Part shown: positions 44,444 through 53,899 of the stretch, in pieces
Position numbering within the stretch: the first letter of the stretch is position 1
How the letters are laid out: every line of letters starts with the position of its first letter
Program-made: the position numbers and the translations under genes
Notes under the pieces: generated by a model
Database searches by the model: none
The model's input: the letters and a program-made list of their open reading frames with translations, nothing else
Told to the model about the DNA's origin: nothing
Assembly (NCBI RefSeq): GCF_036884655.1
Contig: NC_088345.1
Coordinates: 20,393,501 to 20,457,500 of the forward strand
Reading direction: 5' to 3'
DNA: 64,000 bases
From: Musa acuminata AAA Group
Lineage: Eukaryota; Streptophyta; Magnoliopsida; Zingiberales; Musaceae

Positions 44444-46003
44444 TGTTAGGATCGAAGCGGCACTAAGAGGGGGGGGGTGAATTAGTGCAGCGGATTAAAA
44501 CGTCGGTTTTGACAAAATCTTTCATACGATAAAAAATCAAACTTGAAAAGCTTATTAACTTAGAAGCGTATGGAAGCATAGTGACTAAGTAAAGTAGTTT
44601 GCAGTATGTAAATGGCAAGAATAAAATGCAAACCAGAGAAGACGGTAGTTTATAGTGGTTCGGTCAATCGTGACCTACATCCACTCCTTCGATTCCTCTT
44701 CCGTCGAGGCCACCAGCATCCACTAATGATCTTCCTTTACTAGGCGAAGATCAACCTCCTTCTTACACCCCTCTTACAACCTCTTATAAGTGGTTCACCC
44801 TTTTATAAAGATTTCAATGAAAAGAAAGGAGGTGAACACTCAAGCTATTGAAAACAAGACTTTTCCTAAAGCTTTTCTCAACTTCTAGCTTCTCAAAAGG
44901 TTGTATTCTCTACTGAGAAATGAGGGGTATTTATAGGCCTCAAGAGGATTCAAATTTCGGCTCCAAAATTTGAATTCTCTTTGGGTTCCCGATGCTGGCG
45001 GTGCCACCGCCCAACGCTCGGGTGCTGGACGGTGCAACCGCCCAGCCCAGGAGGTGTCACCGCCCAGCTCTCGGGTGCTGGGCGGTGCCATCGCCTAGGC
45101 CAAATCAGCTCACTGGTTGGGCTCCAAACTTGGCCCAAACTAGTCTGAACTCGGGCCCAATTGGCCCCTACTTGGGTTATAGGATTAACACCTAATCCTA
45201 ACCCTAATTAACGTGCTAACTACGAATTTAAAGACATTTTCTAAGCTATTACAAAGTCCATAAGTCAAGACTTCTTCCGGCGAGCTTCCGGCGAACTTCC
45301 GACGGTCTTCCGATAAACTCTGGAAAAATATTCTGCGGACTCCCGGCAAGCTCCTAGACTTCGGGATTTGATCATGGCGAGTTCCAACGAGCTTCTTCGG
45401 CAAGCTCCAATCTTTCTCGATGAGCTCCGTGAACTTCCAACGAACCTTCCGGCGAGCTTCCGAAAAACCCTTCGGCAAGCTCCCTACTCATTCTCGGCTA
45501 GTTCCGGTAACATTCCCGACGAACCTTCGGACTTCCGTCGAACTCTCGAACTCCCAACGAATCCGACGAACCTTCGGACTCCGTCACTTTGTTTTACTTT
45601 ATGTCTTCATCGTTATCGTAGTTAATCATGCACACACAAGCAAAAACTCTACTCCGATCTAGACAATTATTATAAAGCGAATTGACATTCTGTTACTCGG
45701 CACGTCATTGGTTGGCGCTTCGTCCGATTCTTTGGCGCATCGTCCTCTCTTGCGGCTTGTTCCCCAATCGGCGGTTGACCTCTACAACGCCGATATCCTT
45801 GGCGCAATTCCGCTCTTGGCCCGATGCCCAATGTCCGAAGCCTTCTGCCATCCAATATCCTAACGTGATCTCCTCCGGCGCAACGTCAATTCCTCCTGCC
45901 TTAATTGTCTAATCCTGATCGAGTAGACCTGCATCACTCAAAATACAGTTAAACATAAACATAATTATCAATTGGTTTCATCATCAAAATACGAGATTCA
46001 ACA
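44444..46003 (-). repeat. Element F 5' LTR (right copy)
   Basis: Start TGTTAGGATCGAAGCGG, minus-strand TATA box 44928-44935, repeat boxes 44996-45105, end GAGATTCAACA. Several substitutions relative to the left copy. Confidence 0.93.
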
Positions 46004-46008
46004 GTAGA

Positions 46009-48083
46009 CCCAACAAAAATTGAAACAATGCAAGGCTGGCCGAAAACTACAAACGTGAAATTACTACGCGGGTTCCTTAGACTAACAGGCTACTACCAAA
46101 AATTTGTTAAGGACTATGGAAAGATTAGTGCACCACTCACTTCTCTACTGAAAAAAGATGCTTTCCAATGGTCAGACAAAGCCTCTACTGCCTTCGACAA
46201 ACTTAAGGTAGCCATGACAACGACACCGATGCTAGCGCTACCAGATTTCAACCGACCCTTCATCATTGAGACTGACGCATCTGGAGTCGGAATTAGAGCC
46301 GTTCTCATGCAAGATGGTCGACCACTCGCATACACTAGCAATGCATTATCTCCCTCCCATCAAAACATGTTAGTATTTGATAAGGAGATGCTTGCCATTG
46401 TACACGCAGTAATGAGGTGGAGACCCTACCTGATAGGCCGCGATTTCAAATTAAAACCGATCATAGAAGCCTCAAGTATTTTTTGGAGTAAAAGATATCA
46501 TCCCCTGAGCAACAAAAATGGGTAACCAAATTTCTTGGATTTGTTATAAAATTATTTACAAAAAGGGGAAAGAAAACGTTGTTGCAAATGCACACTCACG
46601 GCTACCTGAGCAAGCTAAGGTTTCAACCATCTCCCTTCCTACCACTAGTCTCCTCATGGACATTAGGGAAGAATGGAAGAAGGATCCAGAGATCAGCAAC
46701 ATTATAAAAAAATTAGAGGATGATCCAAGTACAATAGCCCACTACACTTGGGATTCGAGAGATCTACGCTACAAAGGTCGTATTTTGCTTATACCTGACT
46801 CCTCTTGTATCACAATCATCCTGCATGAAATGCACTCCATACCTTCAACAGGGCACTCTGGATTCCTAAAAACTTACAAAAAAGTGAAGCAAAATTTTTA
46901 TTGGAGAGGGATGAAAAAAATTATTGCTGAATATGTGGCACAATGTGATGTATGTCAACAGTACAAGGGTGAAACTGTGGCAAATCCAGGGAAACTACAA
47001 CCACTACCTATACCGGATTCGGTGTGGACTAACATCTCTTTGGACTTCATTGAAGGGATGCCACTTGCCAAAGGTAAAAGCACAATTCTTGTGGTGGTTG
47101 ATCGACTTATGAAATATGCTCATTTTTGTGCTGTAAGAAGTCCCTACATTGCTGCTAGTATTGCCCAAGTTTTCATAGAAAATATTGTTAAACTGCACGA
47201 GATACCAAGGTCCATTGTAAGTGATTATGATAGGATCTTCACTAGTAAATTTTGGACCGAGTTATTCCAGTTACAAGCCACCAAACTCAAGATGAGCACA
47301 GCGTATCATCCACAAACTGACGGCCAAACAGAGGTGGTAAACAGGTGTTTAGAGACGTACCTTCAGTGTTTCGCTAGTGACCGACCAAAAGAGTGGGAAA
47401 AATGGTTTCTCTAGGCCGAATGGTGGTATAATACTACATATCATTCATCTACAAAATGTGCCCCTTATGAAGCATTGTATGGTCGACCGGCCCTTGTGAT
47501 TCCAAAGTATGTAATTAGCTCGGCCAAGGTAGATCAGGTTGAACAAGAATTGATTGATAGGGACAAACTCCTACAACTATTAAAAGATAATCTCTCTACA
47601 GCTCAAGCTAGAATGAAGCAGCAAGCCGACACATGACGAAGCGAAAGAGAACTTTCAGTAGGAGATTGGGTTTATCTTCGCCTACAACCATACAAACAAC
47701 TCTCCATCAACACTCGAGCCTCCATGAAGCTATCTCCATGATTTTTTGGGTCCTATCAGATCACAGAGCGTATTGGAGCAGTGGCATATAAACTTAAATT
47801 ACCTAAGGATGCCAAAATTCACCCTGTCTTCCACGTGTCATGCCTGAAGCCCATGTTGGGAGAACACAAGTCACCCTAGATCCAATTGCCCAACACCACT
47901 GAGGATGGATTTATTCAAGCTCAACCACAAGCCATCCTCGATCGCAGGATCGTGATGTATCGTCGACATCCCTCTACTGAAGTACTAGTTCATTGGAATA
48001 ATTTACCACTTGAAGACACCACTTGGGAACCATATGAGGAGCTGAAGACCCAATTCCCTGAGTTCATAGAATCTCAGCCTTGA
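46009..48083 (+). pseudogene. pol: RNase H, integrase and chromodomain of element I
   Basis: Resumes after F with PTKIETMQGWPKT (RT connection) and RNase H (FIIETDASGVGIRAVLMQDG, YTSNALSPSHQ). It breaks near 46470-46525 by frameshift or stop. The frame 46518-47414 holds the integrase zinc region (HSGFLKTYKKVKQNFYW ... CDVCQQYK) and the core with D in SLDFIEG, D in VSDYDRIF and E in DGQTEVVNRCLE. Stops follow at 47412-47414, about 47635 and others. The C-terminal part has [25 protein letters not shown] and a chromodomain (ILDRRIVMYRRHPSTEVLVH, then LPLEDTTWEPYEEL). The chromodomain is typical of chromoviruses and is thought to guide integration to marked chromatin. Inactive here. Confidence 0.92.
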
Positions 48084-48098
48084 GGACAAGGCTAATTT

Positions 48099-48112
48099 GA
48101 AGAGGATGGGTC
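48099..48112 (+). other. Polypurine tract of element I
   Basis: GAAGAGGATGGGTC immediately before the 3' LTR; expected plus-strand primer site. Confidence 0.8.
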
Positions 48113-48506
48113 TGTTAGGACTCTAGCTAGGAGAGTCCTAATTGAGAGGGATATTCATGTAAAACCTACCTAAGCTGACCCTTATTAAAGAGATGAAGAG
48201 GCCGGCTAGGGTTAGGAGGTTTTTTCTTAGAGAAGAATTAGGAGTTGTAAGGGAATAGGAGTCTTGAGTAGGAGTCCTATTAGGAGTTAGTTAGAAGTAA
48301 GAGTCTTAAGTAGGAGTCCTATTAGGAGTTAGGGTTTAGAAGCCCTATAAATAGCCATGTATTCTTCCTCTTTTCATAAGCAATAGATGAATCTTTTCTG
48401 TAGCCTTTGAGCATCAACTTGGAGGGAGGAACCCCTATAGAGTTCCAAATAGGCCGATCCCCTAAAGATATCAACCCCAAGTTTAGAATATGCGAGGGTT
48501 CTAACA
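48113..48506 (+). repeat. Element I 3' LTR
   Basis: Same length as the 5' LTR. TATA box 48346-48353; ends GGTTCTAACA at 48506. Confidence 0.95.
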
Positions 48507-49325
48507 TTGAAAGGCAGTAGTGGCGGTGCGGCTAGGAGCAAGGTCGTCGAGGGTGAGGAGCAGCAAAGGGTCGTCGAGGCTAGGTGCTACCAAGGGGTGG
48601 TTCGCTGGCTGGGAATAACGACTACAACCCTTTCTCGGTTGCCCTATTTTGGTCGCCACGAGGAGGGGAGGTCGAGCGGCTATGGCTGTGACCCAAGGGG
48701 AGGCGGGCGGCGGTGGAGAAGGAGGCAGCGAGGGTCACAGTTGGGAGGTGGGCGGCAGTCATCGCTGGCCGGGAAGTTACGGTGGTGGAGAGGGGAAACA
48801 GCGTGCTCTGTTTCTATCGCACCATAATCGGAGCCGCTGGCGATGCGGCTGGGAGCAATGTCGGCGGTGATGGAGAGGCGGCGAAGTAGCGGTGGCGGTG
48901 GAGAAGGAGGCACGAGGGTCGCGGCAAGGATCGGCAGGTGGTTGTAGCAACAGAGGGAGCTCTATTTCTATCGCACTATAGAAGGAGCCGTTGGCGACGC
49001 CGAAGGATCGACGAGGAGAAGATTGCAACGGCTGGCAGCGGTGGTAGTGCGGTTGGGACCAGTGCCACCAACGATCATCGAGGGTTGGGATCGACGAGGG
49101 GGCTATGACAGTAGGGCTAGGATGGACTCTAGCGGCGGTGAGGAAGGAGGCAGAGGTGGTGATGCAGCTGGGAGTAGCAACAAGCGGCGATGGACTCTGG
49201 CCGAGAAGCAGGGCGGAGTCGGTCGTTGGTCGGAGAGCAGTGGCGTCGGGTGGGCTGGCCGGAAGTAGGGGACACAGGTGTGAGTGGCTACGACATCTTC
49301 TTCCTCTCTTCATTTCCCTTCTTTT
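48507..49325 (-). other. G-rich leader of element H, right part
   Basis: Continuation of 29324-30173 on the other side of I. Imperfect repeats with the word CTATTTCTATCGCAC (48809 and 48963) followed by GGAGCCG(C/T)TGGCGA. The opposite-strand ORF 48777-49313 is Ser/Pro/His-rich low complexity and is not supported as a gene. Confidence 0.6.
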
Positions 49326-49486
49326 TATAGAGTTACATCACTATTTATAGAGTTCCACCTGGGGTTCACTAGGACTTGGGCTCTTAATAATAAATAAATA
49401 TTAAATAAATCTTTATTCAATTTTAACTGAATTAAATAAACTCAATAAATATTATTCAAAAGCTCATAAAATAAAAAAAGTCCTAT
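49326..49486 (-). repeat. Element H 5' LTR remnant
   Basis: Homologous to 27690-27845, with shared TTACATCACTATTTATAGAG and CTCATAAAATAAAA. Both LTR ends are missing or changed and no primer site adjoins, so it was truncated. Confidence 0.65.
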
Positions 49487-50643
49487 TCAATTGCTGCGTG
49501 AAGAATGATCCAACTGAAAAATACACTGAAAAGCCATCATTGTATTATATTGACGACTAAACATCATATTAAGTCTCTCTCTCAAAATAATTAAAAATAT
49601 AAATTTTCTATTTAAAAATATAAGATTATCGTAACATTGTTTTAATCAATATTTGAAAATATTTTATCTCGACTAATAACATGATTTAGCATTACAACTA
49701 AGGAATAAAAAATTAAAGTACAATACAAATTGACTAATCATTTTTTGGAGTTTCAAATAGGTATCTTTATTATTTCTAAACAATAACATATAAACAACTT
49801 GACTTATATGTCAATTATTAGCTACAATATTTTAAAATAATGTTACAATATTTTTTATGTATAAAAAAACACACTAATTAATTAAGAATGACTCAAAATC
49901 TTTTACAAACTAACTTATTTAGATTATATTCTTATTTTTTTATGAATAAGAACATGTAAAAAATACTTCAATCCTATATTAATTGTAATATTACGAATAG
50001 TATTACAAGTTTTTGGTACCACCATGAAAAAATGATAGCCCTATACAAAATATTGATAGCCTATACAATAATATTATAACCAAGACTCAAAACTCAACAC
50101 AAATTAACTTATCAATATTATAACCAAGACGCATCTCAATACCCTCAACGAGCAGACCAAAGTCGTCTGTGATGATGATGGTGTCTTTGTCCCTACATCA
50201 AACCCATCACCTTAATGGTCATGCAGCACAGCAACGCCATCGTCAAGATCTTCATTCGACGGGACGTAGTTGGGGTCCTGCACCCACTACTTCTCATGTT
50301 GGAACTTGTGTTAGATCATCATAGCAGTATATTGCACTCATCTCCATCTCCGTCGAGTTACCGTCGCCATCCTCAGTGCCGACGATGACTGAGGAGGAGG
50401 ACAACAACAAATCGATGCTCGGGTTCAGGTCAAGGTGGCTCAGCTGATGTATGATCTCAAATTGTGGGGCAGTCCCGACATGCACAAAATAAGATACAAG
50501 AAGTTGTCCCTGATCAAGTAGAAGGACAGGACTCGAAGTCCTCCGCCTCAACGTTCGGAGTACGACCACCAAGGGTGAGGTTGAGGCAGAGGTCACTTGA
50601 GTAGTAGGAGGAGGATTTTGAGAAGGAGATGCTGCATCGGGGC
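49487..50643. other. Unassigned region with a GC-rich gene-like island
   Basis: The part 49487-50095 is AT-rich without features. From about 50100 to 50640 the composition changes to GC-rich, codon-like sequence. The longest frame is 50596-50294 on the minus strand (100 aa, Ser/Leu-rich, not recognised). Neighbouring minus frames give fragments such as WVQDPNYVPSNEDLDDGVAV (about 50270-50210). It may be a decayed host gene fragment; no family is assigned. Confidence 0.4.
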
Positions 50644-50895
50644 TGTTGGCTCTTATGAGAATTGAAAGAGAAGAGGAATAAAATATGAAAATAATTAGGA
50701 GTAGTTGTAATATGTAGTATTTTGGATTGATCTAAGATATTTATTTATATTAGCTAAAAGATAAAGTATATATTTTAAATAATAAAAAAATCTATCATAT
50801 CCTAATAAATCTTTTTACTTTCATCTATTTATTTTAATTTTAATTTTTATCTTTTCTTTTATCTATTCTTAACTATTTTAATTAATCTTATCACA
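50644..50895 (-). repeat. Element K 3' LTR (left copy)
   Basis: Plus-strand start TGTTGGCTCTTATG, end TTATCACA; AT-rich. Next to it CCCTCTTAATTC is the complement of a polypurine tract. Confidence 0.7.
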
Positions 50896-50959
50896 CCCTC
50901 TTAATTCAAAATAGTTATAATATGAAATTGTCTTCAAAAATATAAAAAAAAATTAACAA

Positions 50960-51410
50960 AACTTTTATAAAGATGTCAACAAGCTAATCTTCGATGTTGT
51001 AATAGTTCATTTAATTTTTTTTTATCAATTAGTTTATGAATAAAATGATATCAAACTTTAATGTGTTTGATGTACCAATGAAAGATAAGTTGTTACAACA
51101 TATTTTAATTAGTTCATCTTATTTTTCTTAGAGGTCTGCTAGAATTCTTTGAAGTCAAATTATTTGACATATTATATTTATGGCCACAATATACTCTACT
51201 TTTGAGAAGGCAATACATTCTTATTTTTTCATTATCCATAAAATCACACTTAAGCTAAGGTTGAGCACAAATCTTTAGTGTTTTTTCTATCAGCTGCATT
51301 AACAGCCCAATCACTATCAGTATAATATTATAACTTAAAATCTTTTATTTGCTACCATAATTGAGTGTTCTCTTGATATATCTAAAAAATATTTTAGTTG
51401 ACTTTAGGAA
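50960..51410 (-). pseudogene. pol: RNase H and Pol C-terminus remnant of element K
   Basis: Minus-strand translation with stops and shifts shows FFRYIKRTLNYGSK (about 51400-51360), DSDWAVNAADRKNT (about 51315), VILWIMKK then ECIAFSKVEYIVA, LQRILADL, then KHIKV and YHFIHK, and LVDIFIK at about 50985. These match the copia RNase H series of DSDWAG, SWSSKKQ, ALSTAEAEY and KHIDIRYHFI, and the end LADIFTK. It is heavily decayed. Confidence 0.85.
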
Positions 51411-51935
51411 CTCATTGATGCTCAATGATTTTTTGCGATCAGTATTTTCCTTTTTTTTTTTAATCCTTAACTGAACTTAAAAAAGATAGGGTCATTTTAT
51501 TTTTTAGCTGTATCATAGACGGTAACTCCTTGTCAATTTTGACCTTTCTCTCCTCGAGCTTACGTTGCAAGTAAAGTCTTTCTTTTTTATTTCTTAATTT
51601 TTTATATTCTTCTAGAGTCATCTCCTTAGCCTCTTCTTTTTCTTCTTAGTCATTAGTTGCGCATTCCTATGTAATCTTTAGTCTCTTCGAATAATGTTGA
51701 CTTTTTCTATTTTTGCAACTTCCTAGTTACAAGCTTATTTTCATTGGAGTTTAAGGCCTCATCCTTTTCTTATCTATCCATCTCATTAGTTACAGTTTTC
51801 TAATTATCATGACATGTGTCATGTCATTTCATCTCATAGCCACTATATGAGATAGTTTGCATAAACCCACAAAAATCCAAATGATCATAGCATTTATGTC
51901 ATAATATCAATTTGTCAATAATAGTAGCAATAAAT
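51402..51935 (-). pseudogene. Captured fragment of an RGG/HABP4-SERBP1-type mRNA-binding protein gene
   Basis: Not retroelement sequence. Read on the minus strand it gives SGYEMK (about 51865), TVTNEMD (about 51790), an acidic/lysine-rich stretch, then EAKEMTLEEYKKLRNKKERL, LEERKVKIDKELPSM and finally DRKKSLSINEFLK (51440-51402). This order matches the C-terminal half of plant RGG-repeat nuclear RNA-binding proteins (hyaluronan/mRNA-binding family): GxEMKR, NWGTVTDE, KEMTLEEYE, ERKVDxDKE, SMQ, and K(S/A)xSINEFLKP. Stops at several places (for example where Trp is expected before TVTNE, TAG) and a frame change after SSVKD show decay. No intron interrupts about 150 codons, so it looks like a captured spliced transcript. 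Its last codon runs in frame into K's RNase H (INEFLKSTKIFFRYIKRTL). Confidence 0.85.
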
Positions 51936-52079
51936 GCAGGAGAAATCTAAAAATAATAAGAGAAACACTTTATTTTTTATCATCCTTACAATTACTATCA
52001 ATTTATCATTTTTTATCATAAATTAAATATTTTTCATCATAAAAAATAACATAATATCATTTTCTCATCAATTGTCTAT

Positions 52080-53177
52080 ACTAATAAGATTTTGTTTTAA
52101 ATTAGGAATAAACATCACTATTGTCATTTTTCATATGTATTGTAGATTTGATTGAATTATCAAATCTTTGAAATAAACTTTTGTCTCCTATCATATAATT
52201 ATCGTATCCACTATTCAAAAACCAAATAATATTCTTCATTAGATGCTATAAAAAAATTATTTTTTTATTCTTTTTTCATAATTATTTTTCTCATGATAAT
52301 TTCTTGATTTTTGGTCTAACAATTTTGTTTAAGATGGCCATCTTTTTTATAATAAAAATAGAGAGGAATATTTAAATTTTTAGTTTTGTACCAATAATCT
52401 TTTTTAATATGTCTACTTTTTTATAACAAAATCATTAGTGGATTTCTTTGACTTTTACTAGAGTTCTCTAACTCTCATTTGATCTCTCTTTTAAGATTTG
52501 ATTTCTAAATTTTTCTTTTGGTTTTTTCTTTTGATATTTCTTTGTTTGAAGAGCTTGTTCTAAAGTTTTATTTGAAGCTCTATTCACTTTTTATTTATAA
52601 ACTAAAAGCGATATCATTAATTTATTAATAAATAATATACTTGTATCTTTAGCTTTTCTTATAGCAGTAGAAATCATATTAAATTTTGGAGATAAATTTC
52701 ATAATTTTTTTTCTATTATAGTTTGATCTTTTAGGTTTGCACTATAAGATCTCACTTAGTTTACAATAGAAGAGTTTTTTAACAAAAAATCAACGATAGA
52801 TTCAGAATCTTTCATCATAAGAGTTTTGAATTTATTTCAAAAAATTTGAAACTTTAAAACTTTTATATTGTTTGTGCCTCCAAATATATATTTTTGTATT
52901 TTTTAGGCTTCGATTGATGTTGATGCCATCATGATTGCTTGCAATAGCATGTAGATGGCTCTTGTATCTTTTTTGTATATTTTCATTCATCTGATCTTTT
53001 TTATATTTAGTAATATTAGGATCCTGTAGATTATACTCAACAAAATCCTTCTTTACTAAATTCCACAATTCTTGTGAAATAAATAAAAAAATTTATTTTA
53101 ATGATATAAAATTGATAATTTTCACCTTTGAAGATAGGAAGAAGTTGATTAGGAATATTTACTCAAATGCTTGTCAT
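52080..53177 (-). pseudogene. gag-pro: Gag and protease remnant of element K
   Basis: From ATG 53177, with frame breaks: IPNQLLPIFKGENYQFY (capsid N-terminus), LWNLVKKDFVEYN (frame 53068-52832), degenerate knuckle FYYKKDGHLKQNC (about 52360-52310), and protease WFLNSGYDNYMIGDKSLF (52224 downward). There the active-site D of WxLDSG is N and the following C is Y. These are typical copia landmarks, all decayed. Confidence 0.82.
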
Positions 53178-53275
53178 CTCTTTTATTTTTATTTTCTAGA
53201 TCTAGTAATCTTTTCTTCTTTTTTAATTTATATACTCTTGTTGATCTAATTCAAATTAGGCTATGATACTTTACT

Positions 53276-53549
53276 TGTTGGTTTTTCAACAAACTTCAAA
53301 GAAAAAAGAAAAAAGAATAGTAGAAGAAACTAGAAGTACCTTCAATTTGTAATGTCTTGGATTGATCCAAAAATACTTAATTATATTAGTCAAAAGAAAA
53401 AGTATAATTTTTTTTAGATAATAAAAAAATTATCATACCTCAATAAATTTTTTTACCATTATTTATTTATTTATTTTTACCATTAACATTATCATATCTC
53501 AATAAATTATTGTATCCTATTATAGTATTTTTTTAATTAAATTACTATA
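53276..53549 (-). repeat. Element K 5' LTR (right copy)
   Basis: Starts TGTTGGTTTTTCAAC next to the degraded primer site. The right end is placed near TTACTATA by alignment with the left copy and is uncertain. Confidence 0.6.
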
Positions 53550-53894
53550 TTTTTATTAATACAAGAAAAATATTTTAACTCAATTGGAAAACACCAACTA
53601 GTTTATTTTGTGTTAATCTTGAACACTTCTTCAACAACAAATCAAAGATAATGCTAATGAACCTAACATAAGCGTCAATAAATTATATCCTTAAAAATAA
53701 TTATGGGTAGAGATTTCAATTGAAAAATAAATATGCTATTTTGTACTGAGTTACAATGTTCATTACTATCACAAAAACACAATAACGCAACGAAGAATCC
53801 TATAATGGGTTAATGTTAAAAGTAAAGTGGTTTAATCGATTCATAGGAAAAGATAAAATTTATTGTACTTGTCACGTTAAGAGGTATATGGGGA
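53550..53894. other. AT-rich spacer
   Basis: Between K and D. I see no gene, repeat or regulatory structure in it. Confidence 0.5.
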
Positions 53895-53899
53895 TTAAT

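Larger units (their letters stand above)
39002..46003 (-). mobile_element. Element F: gag-only Sirevirus inside I
   Basis: Minus-strand element of 7002 bp, flanked by exact duplications GTAGA (38997-39001 and 46004-46008). LTRs are 39002-40581 (1580 bp) and 44444-46003 (1560 bp). The internal region holds a primer site, a broken gag and AT-rich noncoding sequence; there is no pol. It belongs to the gag-only lineage of B, C and E, but its LTR boxes have the core GGTGCC (GGCGGTGCCACCGCC). Confidence 0.95.
30174..48506 (+). mobile_element. Element I: Reina-like chromovirus with two nested insertions
   Basis: Plus-strand gypsy element with 394-bp LTRs (30174-30567 and 48113-48506), flanked by TTGAG (30169-30173) and TTGAA (48507-48511), one mismatch. 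Order: LTR, primer site, gag, protease, [element J], RT, [element F], RNase H, integrase, chromodomain, polypurine tract, LTR. Removing J, F and their 5-bp duplications leaves 5922 bp, normal for Reina-type elements with short LTRs. The coding region carries several stops. Lineage from LTR size plus chromodomain; Reina is my best guess. Confidence 0.9.
27483..49486 (-). mobile_element. Element H: deleted gypsy element, split by element I
   Basis: Minus-strand gypsy remnant. The left LTR is about 27483-27851, followed by the polypurine complement (27852-27862), a gag-protease remnant (28156-29323) and a G-rich leader (29324-30173 and 48507-49325). A partial right LTR lies at about 49326-49486, homologous to 27690-27845. 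RT, RNase H and integrase are missing; the protease is followed almost at once by the element's 3' end. Without I, about 3.7 kb remain. The right LTR lacks both expected ends, so the right border is approximate and no duplication could be confirmed. Confidence 0.7.
50644..53549 (-). mobile_element. Element K: decayed copia element carrying a host gene fragment
   Basis: Minus-strand copia relic. Right LTR about 53276-53549, degraded primer site (53257-53270, TATCATAGC), gag from 53177, degenerate CCHC (about 52310-52360), protease (52080-52224), cellular gene fragment (51402-51935), RNase H and C-terminus (50960-51410), polypurine tract (50896-50910 complement) and left LTR 50644-50895. The paired LTRs share GTAGTATTTTGGATTGATC-like and ATTATATTAGTCAAAAG-like text. 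Integrase and RT are missing. No target duplication could be found. Not a Sirevirus: short LTRs of about 250-275 bp and a different Gag (Tork- or Ale-like). Confidence 0.78.

Noticed and set aside
48777..49313. 178-codon minus-strand ORF rich in Ser, Pro and His
   Set aside because: Lies in the repetitive G-rich leader of element H with rival frames on the other strand and no recognisable domain.
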